DNA from: Chloroflexota bacterium
GTDB lineage: Bacteria > Chloroflexota > Dormibacteria > CF-121
DNA length: 14,699 nt
Assembly (NCBI GenBank): GCA_005882525.1
Contig: VBGO01000067.1
Coordinates: forward strand, 3,869-18,567
Direction: 5' to 3'
Within the stretch, counting starts at the first letter, position 1. Every line of letters begins with the position of its first letter. The notes under the pieces are model-generated. The model saw nothing but the letters and a program-made list of their open reading frames with translations. It had not been told where the DNA came from and did not search any database. Below are positions 1 to 7,334 of the stretch, one piece after another. The position numbers and the translations under genes were made by a program.

Positions 1-2
1 GC

Positions 3-1199
3 ATCTTCGTCAGCTGCCTGATCGTGCTCGCCTTTGTCAGCTGGGTCATCACCCTGGGCATGGAGGGCTACGCGCGGATCCAGCGGTTCTGCTTCTGGCT
101 GGGGATGGCGGGCCTGGTCGTCATGCTCGGGATCCTGCTCTTCTCGAGCCACGAGGCCTTCGTGAGCGCCTTCAATCGGGAGGCAGCCTCGCTCTTCGGC
201 GCCACCGGGAACGCCTACCAGGCGACCATCGCCGCCTCCACCAAAGGGGGTGGCCCGGCCGGCGTATCGTTTGGCAACTTCGGCATCACCTCGACCCTCC
301 TGCTCCTCCCCTTCCTCGCCTTCTACCTGCTGTGGCCGGTCTGGGGAGCCACGCTCTACGGCGAGGTGCGCGGCGCCAAGGAGTACCGCAAGGTCTTTAA
401 CGCCATGTTCTGGGGGCTTTGGGTGACGGTTGCGCTGGTCGCCGTCATCATCTTGCTGATCGTCAAGACGATCGGTTGGGACTTCTACTACGCGGCCAAT
501 GCGGCCTATTGGAACAGCATCTTCGTGGCCGGCTCACCCGCGCCGCCGGTAGCGATCTGGCCATATCCCGTGATGCTCGCCGGCTGGCTGGTCAACAGTC
601 ACCTCTTCCAGGTGCTGCTGATCGCCGCCATGGGGCTGTGGTTCTTCGGCTGGGCCGGAACCCTCTTCCTCTCGTCGACCCGGGTGATCTTCGCGGCCGC
701 CTTCGACCGGGTGCTGCCCGAGTGGGCCGCCAACATCTCGGCCAAGCGGCGCGTTCCCTACGGTTCGCTGATCCTGATGATTGTGCCCTCGCTGGTGGTG
801 AGCGCCATCTGGGCGTACCAGCCGAGCTTCCAGGGCATCTTCCTCTGGGCCACGGGTGTGATCGCCATCACGTTCCTGGGGACGGTCGTCGCCGCGGCCA
901 TCATGCCGTGGCGGCGGAAGGATATCTTCGAGAACTCGCCGATTGCTCGCTTCAGAGTCGCGGGCATCCCGGTGATCACGATTACCGGCGTGGTGAGCGC
1001 GATCTTCCTCGTGTTCATGCTGGCGGAGTGGTCGTTCAACGCCGTCTACGGGACGTCCTTCTCCCTCAACAGTGCCTCGCCGATCTACTTCGGCCTGACC
1101 TACCTCGCCGCCATCGTCATTTACCTGGTCGCCCGGACCGTACGCAAACGGCAGGGCATCGACCTGTCTCGCATCCACCGGGAGATCCCGGTTGAGTAG
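3..1199 (+). CDS. APC-superfamily permease, C-terminal part (5' end outside window)
   Basis: Integral membrane transporter of the amino acid-polyamine-organocation type, expected to import an amino acid or related amine by cation symport or exchange. The frame is open to the left edge, so the N-terminus lies outside; the GTG at 24 is only an internal codon. About 398 residues are visible, with roughly eight or nine hydrophobic segments: near the start, then around residues 30-50, 95-120, 130-155, 200-230, 252-270, 280-305, 320-345 and 360-380. Loops are short, and the C-terminal tail is basic before the TAG at 1197-1199. The family call rests on overall layout and sequence feel, since the N-terminal signature is missing. 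The dehydrogenase-like gene starts 32 bases downstream, so the two are probably co-transcribed and the permease may import the substrate of the cassette. The substrate cannot be read from the sequence. Confidence 0.8.
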   Translation: MFVSCLIVLAFVSWVITLGMEGYARIQRFCFWLGMAGLVVMLGILLFSSHEAFVSAFNREAASLFGATGNAYQATIAASTKGGGPAGVSFGNFGITSTLLLLPFLAFYLLWPVWGATLYGEVRGAKEYRKVFNAMFWGLWVTVALVAVIILLIVKTIGWDFYYAANAAYWNSIFVAGSPAPPVAIWPYPVMLAGWLVNSHLFQVLLIAAMGLWFFGWAGTLFLSSTRVIFAAAFDRVLPEWAANISAKRRVPYGSLILMIVPSLVVSAIWAYQPSFQGIFLWATGVIAITFLGTVVAAAIMPWRRKDIFENSPIARFRVAGIPVITITGVVSAIFLVFMLAEWSFNAVYGTSFSLNSASPIYFGLTYLAAIVIYLVARTVRKRQGIDLSRIHREIPVE

Positions 1200-1231
1200 T
1201 CGTTCGACCTTCTGAGCGGAGCGGCGCGCGC

Positions 1232-2509
1232 ATGACTGCATTACCGAGCCGTGCGCGCGCCGTCGTGATTGGGGGCGGGATCACCGGCACGAGCGTTGCC
1301 TACCACCTGGCGCAGGCTGGATGGCGGGACACGGTGCTGCTGGAGAAAGCCGACCTGACCAGCGGCTCGACCTGTCATGCGGCAGGACTGGTCACCCAGT
1401 TCAATCCCTCCCCCACGATGATGCGATTCCGCCGCTACAGCATCGAGCTTTACCGCCGGCTGGGCATCTTCGACACGGTGGGCAGCCTGCGCTTCGCCTC
1501 CAGTCGCGAGCAACTGCTGGAGCAGCAGCGGGGCGTGAGCCGCGCCCGGGCGATCGGACTGGATGTCGAGCTGGTTTCGGGCGAGCACGCCGCGCAGCTG
1601 ATGCCCGCCATCAGCAGGGATTCGTTGTTCGGGGCGGTCTGGCTGCCGGGGGACGGGGCCATCGATCCGCATACGGCGACCTTTGCGCTGGCCAAGGCCG
1701 CGCGTGAGCTCGGAGTGAAGGTGCTGACGGATACCCGGGTGACGGGGATCGAGCTGTCCGGGTCGGGAGCGGTGCACGCGGTGCAGACGGAGACGGGCCG
1801 GATCGAGGCCGAGGTGGTGGTGATCGCGTGCGGCATCTGGGCGCCACAGGTCGCCGCCATGGCCGGAGCCGTTGTCGTGTCCACACCGGTCGATCACCAG
1901 CACGCCGCGCTGCAGGCGGTCGGGGGCGCCGAGCTCCCGCACAACATGCCCTGCTTTCGCGACCCGGACAACCTCATCTATGGGAAGGCCGAGGCCGGAG
2001 GCGTCGTGCTGGGCGGCTACGAGCTGGACCCCCACGCCCGATGGATCGACGGCGTTCCCTGGGAGCACGCCGGGACCTCCGTCACTCCCGACCAGCACCG
2101 GTTCGAGCCGCTCCTCAAGGGCGCGGCAAGGCGGTTTCCCTTCATCAGCGAGGCGGGGATCGTGAAACTCGTCTGCCATCCGGATGCCATGACCCCCGAC
2201 GCCAATCCTCTGCTGGGGCCGGTGCCAGGCGTCCGTGGCCTGTTCATGGCGGCCGGGCTGTCCTTGAACGGGTTCGGCGGCGCCGGTGGGATCGGGAAAT
2301 CGCTGACCGAGCTGATCACCGCCGGAGACAGCGAGCTGGACCTCCATGCCTACCGGCCCTGGCGCTTCGGCCCGGTCCACCGCGACCATCGCTATGTCGC
2401 CGAGCTGGCGAAAGAGGCGTACCGCTATTACTACTTTCTTCGCTATCCCTACGACGCGGACGAGTGGGGCCGGCCGCGACGGACGAGCGCCCTGCACCAC
2501 CGCGAAACA
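1232..2509 (+). CDS. FAD-dependent oxidoreductase half (DAO plus FAO_M-like) of the dimethylglycine dehydrogenase-like gene
   Basis: Flavin half of an enzyme that oxidises an N-methyl group of dimethylglycine or sarcosine. The ATG at 1232 has a weak GGAG about 10 bases upstream and puts the dinucleotide fold where expected: GGGITG at residues 14-19, with an acidic residue (E39) ending the second strand. The motif SGSTCHAAGL at residues 44-53 matches the region of mammalian dimethylglycine dehydrogenase that carries the histidine covalently bound to FAD; H49 is the equivalent. A later glycine-rich FAD segment (GLSLNGFGGAGGIG, about residues 343-356) follows. The FAO_M-like linker (YYFLRYPYDADEWGRP) ends the recognisable sequence near residue 424. 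After that the frame loses homology and runs on to a stop at 3629-3631. As a stand-alone chain it would lack the folate domain. Other amine oxidases of this family are possible (sarcosine dehydrogenase or a paralogue). Confidence 0.8.
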
Positions 2510-3653
2510 CGGCTGGGAGCGGCCCGAGCACTTCGAGCCGGGCCGGCCCTGGCGGCGGGCGGGCGCAGACCAGCGCCAATTCGGCTGGACCCGACCGCCG
2601 TGGTTCGCGTTGCAGGCCGAGGAGCATCGCGCGTTCCGCGAACGCGTTGGGATCATCGACATGACGTCGTTCGGGAAGATCGAGCTGGACGGTCCGGGCG
2701 CCCTCCCGCTGCTCGAACGTGTCACCGGCAACCTGATCGCCAGGCCGGTGGGCAGTGTCGTCTACACCCAGCTACTCGACCGCCGCGGCGGGATCGCGGG
2801 CGACGTCACCACCACCCGGCTCGGCCCGCATCGGTTCAGGCTGGTCACCGGCGCCGGCTATGTGAACAGCGACCTCGGCTGGCTGCATTTGCAGCGACGC
2901 GAGGAGGATGGGCCGGTCGACTTGCGCGAGACGACCGAGGAGCTATGCGTCATCGGGATCTGGGGACCACATGCCCGCCAGGTGTTGGAGGGCATGACCG
3001 AGGACGACGTCTCCGAAGACGGCTTCCCGTTCATGCAGGCCCGCGACATTCGGATAGCGGGATTCGACGTGTTCGCCCAGCGCGTGACCTATGTCGGCGA
3101 GCTCGGGTGGGAGTTCTATCTCGAGCCCGGTGTCGCGGTGCAGGTCTGGGATCGCTTGATGGCCGGCGGGCGAACGTTTGGCATTCGGCCCGGTGGATAC
3201 CGAGCGCTGGACTCGCTGCGGATGGAGAAGGGTTACCGCTACTACGGCACCGACCTCACCCTGCTGGACAATCCGCTGGAGGCCGGGCTCGGCTTCTGCG
3301 TCCGCTTCGACAAAGGGAATTTCAATGGGCGGGATGCACTCTTGGCAGCCAAGGCCGCCGGGATCATGCGGCGCCTGCGTACCCTGCTGGTCGGCGACCG
3401 GGAATACCTCAGCATTTATGGTGGCGAGGCGGTCTATGCCGATGGTGCGATCGTCGGACGGCTACGCAGCTGCGCGTATGGATTCACCGTCGGGCGCAAC
3501 ATCGCCTACAGCTATCTACCGGTCGGACTGGGACCCGGAACGCGGGTCGAGGTGGATGTCTTCGGGCGGCGGGTGCCGGCCGAGGTCAGCACCGACGCCC
3601 TGCTCAAGCGCGAGCAACTGGTGGGCCATGACGCGAAGCATGTCGCAAGCTGA
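2502..3653 (+). CDS. GcvT/aminomethyltransferase-like folate-binding half of the dimethylglycine dehydrogenase-like gene
   Basis: The C-terminal half normally captures the formaldehyde-level carbon on tetrahydrofolate, giving 5,10-methylene-THF. In this frame recognisable sequence begins at KHGWERPEHF (about 2505). It continues through GIIDMTSFGKIEL (GcvT start, about 2649), YVGELGWEFYLEPG (about 3090), LRMEKGYRYYGTDLT and NPLEAGLGFCVRFDKG (about 3219-3320), to the GcvT C-terminal barrel, ending at TGA 3651-3653. No convincing independent start exists. TTG 2610 lacks a ribosome binding site, ATG 2661 would cut into the domain, and ATG 2346 lies far upstream in sequence that is meaningless in this frame. 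It was therefore probably once translated as part of the upstream FAD protein. The domain shows no other stop or frameshift, so the lesion is either recent or an artefact. The kinase gene start overlaps its last 26 bases. Confidence 0.78.
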   Translation, partial: AKHGWERPEHFEPGRPWRRAGADQRQFGWTRPPWFALQAEEHRAFRERVGIIDMTSFGKIELDGPGALPLLERVTGNLIARPVGSVVYTQLLDRRGGIAGDVTTTRLGPHRFRLVTGAGYVNSDLGWLHLQRREEDGPVDLRETTEELCVIGIWGPHARQVLEGMTEDDVSEDGFPFMQARDIRIAGFDVFAQRVTYVGELGWEFYLEPGVAVQVWDRLMAGGRTFGIRPGGYRALDSLRMEKGYRYYGTDLTLLDNPLEAGLGFCVRFDKGNFNGRDALLAAKAAGIMRRLRTLLVGDREYLSIYGGEAVYADGAIVGRLRSCAYGFTVGRNIAYSYLPVGLGPGTRVEVDVFGRRVPAEVSTDALLKREQLVGHDAKHVAS

Positions 3654-4548
3654 GGACGCGGTCGGACGCATCTCGCTGTGGCGAGGGACACGCGCAACGA
3701 TCTCACCGCTGTCGGGCGGGTTGACCAACGAGAACTACCTGGTCGAGGCCGGCGGCGAACGATACGTCATGCGAATCCCCGGAGCGTCGACCGAGCTGTT
3801 GTCGATCGACCGGGTCAATGAGGTCCATAACGCCAGGGCAGCGGCCAGCACCGGCATCGGTCCGGCGGTGCTGGAACATCTCCCCGAGCTGGACGTCATG
3901 GTTCTCGAGTTCATCCCGGGGCCGACGATGTCGGCGCAGACCCTGCAATCGGATGGGATGGTGCGGCGGATGGCCGAGTCGTTCAAGCGCCTACACGCAG
4001 CTCCGCGCTTTCTGAAGGACTTCGACATGTTCCGGCTGATCGAGGAGTACCTTCGAATCGTCGCCGCGCACCAGGTCCGGATCCCCTCGGATTATCGGGA
4101 GCGGTTGCCGCTTCTGGCGGACATCGAGCAGGCGGTCCGGGTCGGGTCGCTCCCCAGCGTCTCCTGCCACAACGACCTGCTCTGCGAGAACTTCATCGAC
4201 GACCAGCACTGCTTGCGCATCGTCGATTACGAACTGAGTGGGAACAACGATCCCTGCTTCGACCTGGGCAACACGGCGCAGGAGGCGAACCTTGACGATG
4301 CGCTGCGAGCCGTCCTCTGCGAGGCGTACTTCGGCCGGCTTGACCGGCAGCAACTAGCCCGGATGAACCTGTTCGCCCTCATGTCGGATGTCGGCTGGAC
4401 CCTCTGGGGGGCCATTCAGGCCAGGATCTCGACGCTGGACTTCGATTTCACCGACTACTACACCACGCGATGGAATCGGGCGCTGGGGGTGATGGCGTCG
4501 GACCGCTTTGAAGGCTGGTTGCGGGAGGCGCGCCGTGAGGGCCCTTGA
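3628..4548 (+). CDS. Choline/ethanolamine kinase-like phosphotransferase (APH/LicA-type fold)
   Basis: A 306-residue protein kinase-like small-molecule phosphotransferase that would move phosphate from ATP to an alcohol or amine. Visible motifs: GGLTNENYLVE at residues 30-40 (nucleotide loop, typical of choline kinase/LicA relatives), YVMRIPG at 46-52, the catalytic loop SCHNDLLCEN at 179-188 with D183 as base, and IVDYELSGNNDPCFDLGN at 198-215 with D200 as metal ligand. A length of about 300 fits the family. ATG 3628 overlaps the GcvT half by 26 bases and follows GGTGGG closely; ATG 3640 is an alternative. The overlap implies translational coupling. The open frame extends upstream to 3178, but that part is antisense in character to the GcvT coding. 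In this setting choline, ethanolamine or a related alcohol is a natural substrate, but methylthioribose- or aminoglycoside-type kinases share the fold, so the substrate is inference. Confidence 0.82.
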   Translation: MTRSMSQAEDAVGRISLWRGTRATISPLSGGLTNENYLVEAGGERYVMRIPGASTELLSIDRVNEVHNARAAASTGIGPAVLEHLPELDVMVLEFIPGPTMSAQTLQSDGMVRRMAESFKRLHAAPRFLKDFDMFRLIEEYLRIVAAHQVRIPSDYRERLPLLADIEQAVRVGSLPSVSCHNDLLCENFIDDQHCLRIVDYELSGNNDPCFDLGNTAQEANLDDALRAVLCEAYFGRLDRQQLARMNLFALMSDVGWTLWGAIQARISTLDFDFTDYYTTRWNRALGVMASDRFEGWLREARREGP

Positions 4549-4622
4549 CAGAGGTCGTATCTCAGACGAGACTTTCGGTCTAGACACAATGGGCGGCGGC
4601 CGATGCCTGCGGCCCCCAAGCT
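4549..4622 (+). other. Gap between the kinase and alcohol dehydrogenase genes; no clear promoter
   Basis: This is the largest gap within the operon-like block. It holds a small palindrome GTCTAGAC (4578-4585) and a weak 4-base stem (AGAC at 4569-4572 pairing with GTCT at 4578-4581). A TTGACA lies at 4545-4550 across the kinase stop, but no hexamer 16-18 bases later resembles a -10 box. A regulator site or an internal promoter is possible but not supported. Confidence 0.3.
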
Positions 4623-4629
4623 AAGGAGG
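4623..4629 (+). promoter_or_regulatory. Strong Shine-Dalgarno AAGGAGG deciding a TTG start
   Basis: AAGGAGG is a full anti-16S match and lies 10 bases before TTG 4640. The ATG at 4630 abuts it directly and opens only seven codons in another frame. GTG 4646 in the correct frame would be 16 bases away. The site therefore supports TTG as the start of the alcohol dehydrogenase gene. It also suggests that this gene is translated independently of the upstream ones. Confidence 0.75.
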
Positions 4630-4639
4630 ATGAAGACCG

Positions 4640-5860
4640 TTGGCCGTGCTTGACAGTGTCCTGAAGGCGTATCAGTCACCGACCCGAATGGTGCATGCCA
4701 TCGGTGCCCTGAGCGCGCTCGGGGATGAAGCCGCCAGCCTCAACGTCAAGCGGCCGCTGGTCGTCACCGACCAGGGGATCGTGAAGGCGGGACTCCTTGA
4801 CGAGGCGCTCAAGCCGCTGCGGGCCGCGGGTCTGGATCCGGTCACCTACGACCAGGTGCGGGCGAATCCCGGGATCGCGCTCGTCGACGGCGGGGCTCGC
4901 TATTACCAGTCGGAGCGCTGCGACGGCCTGGTGGCGATCGGCGGTGGCAGCTCGATCGACGCCGCCAAGGGGATCGGCGTCGTGGTGGTGCACGGCGGCA
5001 GCATCGGGCAGTACGAGTGGGGCAAGGACCCGATCCACTCGCGCATCCCGCCGCTGGTGGCGGTGCCCACCACGGCCGGCACCGGCAGTGAGGTCACCCT
5101 CTGGGCCGTGATCACCGATCCCGACCGCAAGGTGAAGTTCAATGTCGGCGGCACACCGAACATCGCCTCCTGGGTCGCCCTGGTCGACCCGTCGTTGAGT
5201 GTCAATCTTCCGGCCGGCGTCACCGCGGGGACAGGCATGGACGCGTTGACGCACGCGATCGAGTGTTACACGATGGCCTATCACCAGCCGTTCACCGACG
5301 CGGTGGCGCTGCTGGCCATGGAATATTGCGGTCGCTACCTGCGGGTCGCCTATGCCCAGGGCCACAACCTGGAGGCGCGCTACCACATGAGCATGGCGGC
5401 CATGCTGGCCGGGCTGGCCTACGGCACCGACTCGGCGGGTGCGGCGCACGCGATGAGCCAGACCGCGGGCGGGGTGCATGACGCGCCACACGGCGCGTTG
5501 ACCGGCCGGTTGCTGGCACCGGTCATGGAATACAACTACGCCGGCGAACCCGAGCGGTTCGCTCGGATCGGCTCAGCGCTGGGGCTCGAGGTGGCAAACA
5601 AGCCGGTCTGGAAGGCCGCCGAAGTCGGCGTCGAGTACGTCTACCAGCTGACCGAGGACCTCGATATTCCGTCCTTGAACGAGCTGGGCTTCAGCGAAGA
5701 GGAGATCCCGCTGCTCTCCGAAAAAGCCGCGGCCGACTCGCAGAGCGTCGGCAACCCGCGCGACGTCGACGCCAGGAACTACGAGAAGATCTATGCCCGC
5801 GCCTTCGAAGCCGGCCGCCATCGGAGGGCGGCCCGGACCCTGGCGCACGCCCGCACATAA
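4640..5860 (+). CDS. Iron-type (group III) alcohol dehydrogenase
   Basis: A 406-residue NAD(P)-dependent, metal-containing alcohol dehydrogenase that interconverts an alcohol and an aldehyde in the cytoplasm. Visible motifs: GGGSSIDAAK at residues 101-110 (coenzyme phosphate binding), PTTAGTGSE at 143-151, GMDALTHAIE at 199-208 and HAMSQTAGGVHDAPHG at 270-285. The four metal ligands of the FucO family are present as D201, H205, H270 and H284 with the correct spacings. The conserved second histidine of the HxxxH pair (His267 in FucO) is Q274 here. The TTG start is chosen because of the perfect ribosome binding site 10 bases upstream. The MttB homologue begins four bases after the TAA. In this cluster the enzyme could oxidise choline or another amino alcohol to the aldehyde handled by the downstream aldehyde dehydrogenase. 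That role is inferred from neighbours only. Confidence 0.9.
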   Translation: MAVLDSVLKAYQSPTRMVHAIGALSALGDEAASLNVKRPLVVTDQGIVKAGLLDEALKPLRAAGLDPVTYDQVRANPGIALVDGGARYYQSERCDGLVAIGGGSSIDAAKGIGVVVVHGGSIGQYEWGKDPIHSRIPPLVAVPTTAGTGSEVTLWAVITDPDRKVKFNVGGTPNIASWVALVDPSLSVNLPAGVTAGTGMDALTHAIECYTMAYHQPFTDAVALLAMEYCGRYLRVAYAQGHNLEARYHMSMAAMLAGLAYGTDSAGAAHAMSQTAGGVHDAPHGALTGRLLAPVMEYNYAGEPERFARIGSALGLEVANKPVWKAAEVGVEYVYQLTEDLDIPSLNELGFSEEEIPLLSEKAAADSQSVGNPRDVDARNYEKIYARAFEAGRHRRAARTLAHART

Positions 5861-5864
5861 CCGC

Positions 5865-7319
5865 ATGTGGAAGAACACGCTCAAGCCCTACGACATCCTC
5901 GACAAGGAGCAGGTGCAGCAGATCCACGCCCACGCGATGCTGATCCTGCAGGAGATCGGCGTCGATTTCCTTCACCCGAAGGCGATTGACACCTTCCGGC
6001 GGGCCGGGCTTCGGATCGAGGAAAACCGGGTCCACTTCGAGGCGGCCTTCGTCGAGGAGCAGATCAAGAAAGTGCCGGCGACCTTCCAGGTGCAGGCGCG
6101 CAATCCCAAGAACACCGTGACCATCGGTGGTGACCATATGGTCAACGCGCCGGTCTATGGCCCGCCCTTCATCACCGACCTCGACCGCGGCCGTCGGGGT
6201 GCCACCATCGAGGACTTCACGAACTTCGACAAGATGGCCCAGGCCACCCCGCAGATCCACTGCGCCGGTGGCACCATCGTCGAGCCGGAGGATCTGCCGC
6301 TCGAGACGCGCCACCTCGACATGGTCTACTCCCACATCCGCTGGACGGACATGACCTTCATGGGCAGCGTGATCTCCGAGGAAAACGCGCGCGACTCGAT
6401 CGAGATGGCGTCGATTGTGTTTGGCGGCCGCGCGGAAATCGAGAAGACGCCCGCGCTGCTCGCGCTCGTCAATGTCAACAGCCCGCTTCGCTACGACGAT
6501 CGCATGCTCGGCTCGCTCCTCGAGTACGCGGCGGCAAACCAGCCCGTAATCGCGACGCCTTTCCTGATGGCGGGCGCGATGTCCCCGATGGGCCTCGCTG
6601 GAACGCTCGCCCAGCAGACCGCCGAAGCCCTGGCCGGCATCGCCTTGATCCAGTTGGTGAGGCCGGGTGCCCCCTGCATCTACGGATCCTTTCTGACGAA
6701 CATCGACATGCAGTCGGGGAGTCCCGCCTTCGGCACGCCGGAATCGGCGATGGGAATCCTGGCCAGCGCCCAGATGGCGCGCCATTACCGGATCCCGTTC
6801 CGCGGCGGTGGGGCGCTCACGTCGTCCAAGAGTCCCGACGCCCAGGCGGCTTACGAATCGATGATGTGCCTCTGGCCCACCGTGATGGGCGGGGTGCACT
6901 TCGTGCTCCACGCCGCCGGCTGGCTGGAGAGCGCGCTGCTGGCGTCCTACGAGAAATTCATCATCGACGTGGAGGCCCTGCGAATGTTCGAATGGATCCT
7001 GGCCAAGGGGATCCCTTTCGACGACGAGGGGTTCGCCATGGATGGGATCCGCGAGGTCGGGCCCGGCGGTCACCACCTCGGCTCCGAGCACACGATGCGG
7101 CATTACCGCACGGGCTTCTACCGGCCGTGGATCTCCTCGACCGAGAACTACGACCGCTGGCAACGCATGGGCTCGCGGACCGCCGACCGGGTCGCCAACG
7201 AGAAATGGAAGCAGCTCCTCAAGGATTACGCCGACCCGGGGATCGATTCGGGGGTTGACGAGCAGCTGAAGGCGTTCACGGAGACGCGCAAGGAAGCGAT
7301 TCTCCACGCACGAGTTTGA
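5865..7319 (+). CDS. Trimethylamine methyltransferase (MttB) superfamily protein, non-pyrrolysine
   Basis: A 484-residue TIM-barrel protein of the MttB/COG5598 superfamily, whose studied members transfer a methyl group from a quaternary or tertiary amine (trimethylamine, glycine betaine, proline betaine, carnitine) to a corrinoid protein. ATG 5865 fits the family N-terminus (ILDKEQVQQIHAHAMLILQEIGV, residues 11-33); the frame is open from 5793 only because it overlaps the previous gene. No ribosome binding site is visible; the start is four bases past the previous TAA, suggesting reinitiation. Recognisable blocks include FITDLDRG (102-109), IHCAGGTIVEPEDLP (131-145), QPVIATPFLMAGAMSPMGLAGTLAQ (226-250), GTPESAM (290-296) and SSKSPDAQAAYE (320-331). 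The frame has no in-frame TAG, so no pyrrolysine; it belongs with the MtgB-like branch. No corrinoid protein gene is in the window. Substrate and acceptor are unknown. Confidence 0.88.
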   Translation: MWKNTLKPYDILDKEQVQQIHAHAMLILQEIGVDFLHPKAIDTFRRAGLRIEENRVHFEAAFVEEQIKKVPATFQVQARNPKNTVTIGGDHMVNAPVYGPPFITDLDRGRRGATIEDFTNFDKMAQATPQIHCAGGTIVEPEDLPLETRHLDMVYSHIRWTDMTFMGSVISEENARDSIEMASIVFGGRAEIEKTPALLALVNVNSPLRYDDRMLGSLLEYAAANQPVIATPFLMAGAMSPMGLAGTLAQQTAEALAGIALIQLVRPGAPCIYGSFLTNIDMQSGSPAFGTPESAMGILASAQMARHYRIPFRGGGALTSSKSPDAQAAYESMMCLWPTVMGGVHFVLHAAGWLESALLASYEKFIIDVEALRMFEWILAKGIPFDDEGFAMDGIREVGPGGHHLGSEHTMRHYRTGFYRPWISSTENYDRWQRMGSRTADRVANEKWKQLLKDYADPGIDSGVDEQLKAFTETRKEAILHARV

Positions 7320-7324
7320 GGAGG
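7318..7324 (+). promoter_or_regulatory. Shine-Dalgarno GAGGAGG of the aldehyde dehydrogenase gene
   Basis: GAGGAGG overlaps the TGA of the MttB-family gene (7317-7319) and lies 10 bases before ATG 7335. It fixes that start and indicates direct coupling within the operon. Confidence 0.7.
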
Positions 7325-7334
7325 CTAGCCATCG

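Larger units (their letters stand above)
1232..3653 (+). pseudogene. Frame-disrupted dimethylglycine/sarcosine dehydrogenase-like gene (whole locus)
   Basis: The locus encodes the two halves of a dimethylglycine dehydrogenase-type flavoprotein, but in different frames. The N-terminal FAD half is in the frame starting at 1232; the C-terminal folate-binding GcvT half is in the next frame (+1). The switch falls at about 2495-2511. The first frame reads ..RRTSALHH, whereas the second supplies KHGWERPEHF. Relatives have about 14 residues between the RTSPL-type and GWERP motifs; only 13 bases remain here, so about 29 bases seem lost (29 = 3n+2, which gives the observed shift). A single-base sequencing error would not explain the missing residues. 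The first frame stays open by chance to 3631, so a naive call gives a 799-residue protein whose last ~370 residues are meaningless. It may be a true pseudogene, a split gene, or an assembly deletion. Confidence 0.72.

Noticed and set aside
2495..2513. Programmed ribosomal frameshift joining the FAD and GcvT frames
   Set aside because: No slippery heptamer or obvious stimulatory structure is seen, and the linker lacks about ten residues, which points to a deletion instead.
1241..2731. 496-codon minus-strand open frame
   Set aside because: It is antisense to the FAD oxidoreductase half with low-complexity composition. The plus-strand frame carries the FAD-binding motifs.
3178..3627. N-terminal extension of the kinase to an ATG at 3178
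   Set aside because: That stretch codes for the GcvT domain in another frame, and the extension has no family resemblance. Kinase homology begins after 3628.
4545..4550. TTGACA as a -35 box for the alcohol dehydrogenase gene
   Set aside because: No TANNNT-like hexamer occurs 16-18 bases downstream (CGAGAC, GAGACT, AGACTT), so it is probably chance, overlapping the kinase stop.
4630..4653. Seven-codon leader peptide from ATG 4630
   Set aside because: The ATG abuts the Shine-Dalgarno with no spacing, and the frame ends at once. TTG 4640 is correctly spaced and in frame with the real protein.
5865..7319. Pyrrolysine-encoding TAG in the MttB homologue
   Set aside because: No in-frame TAG exists. 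The gene reads through to a TGA at the normal family length.
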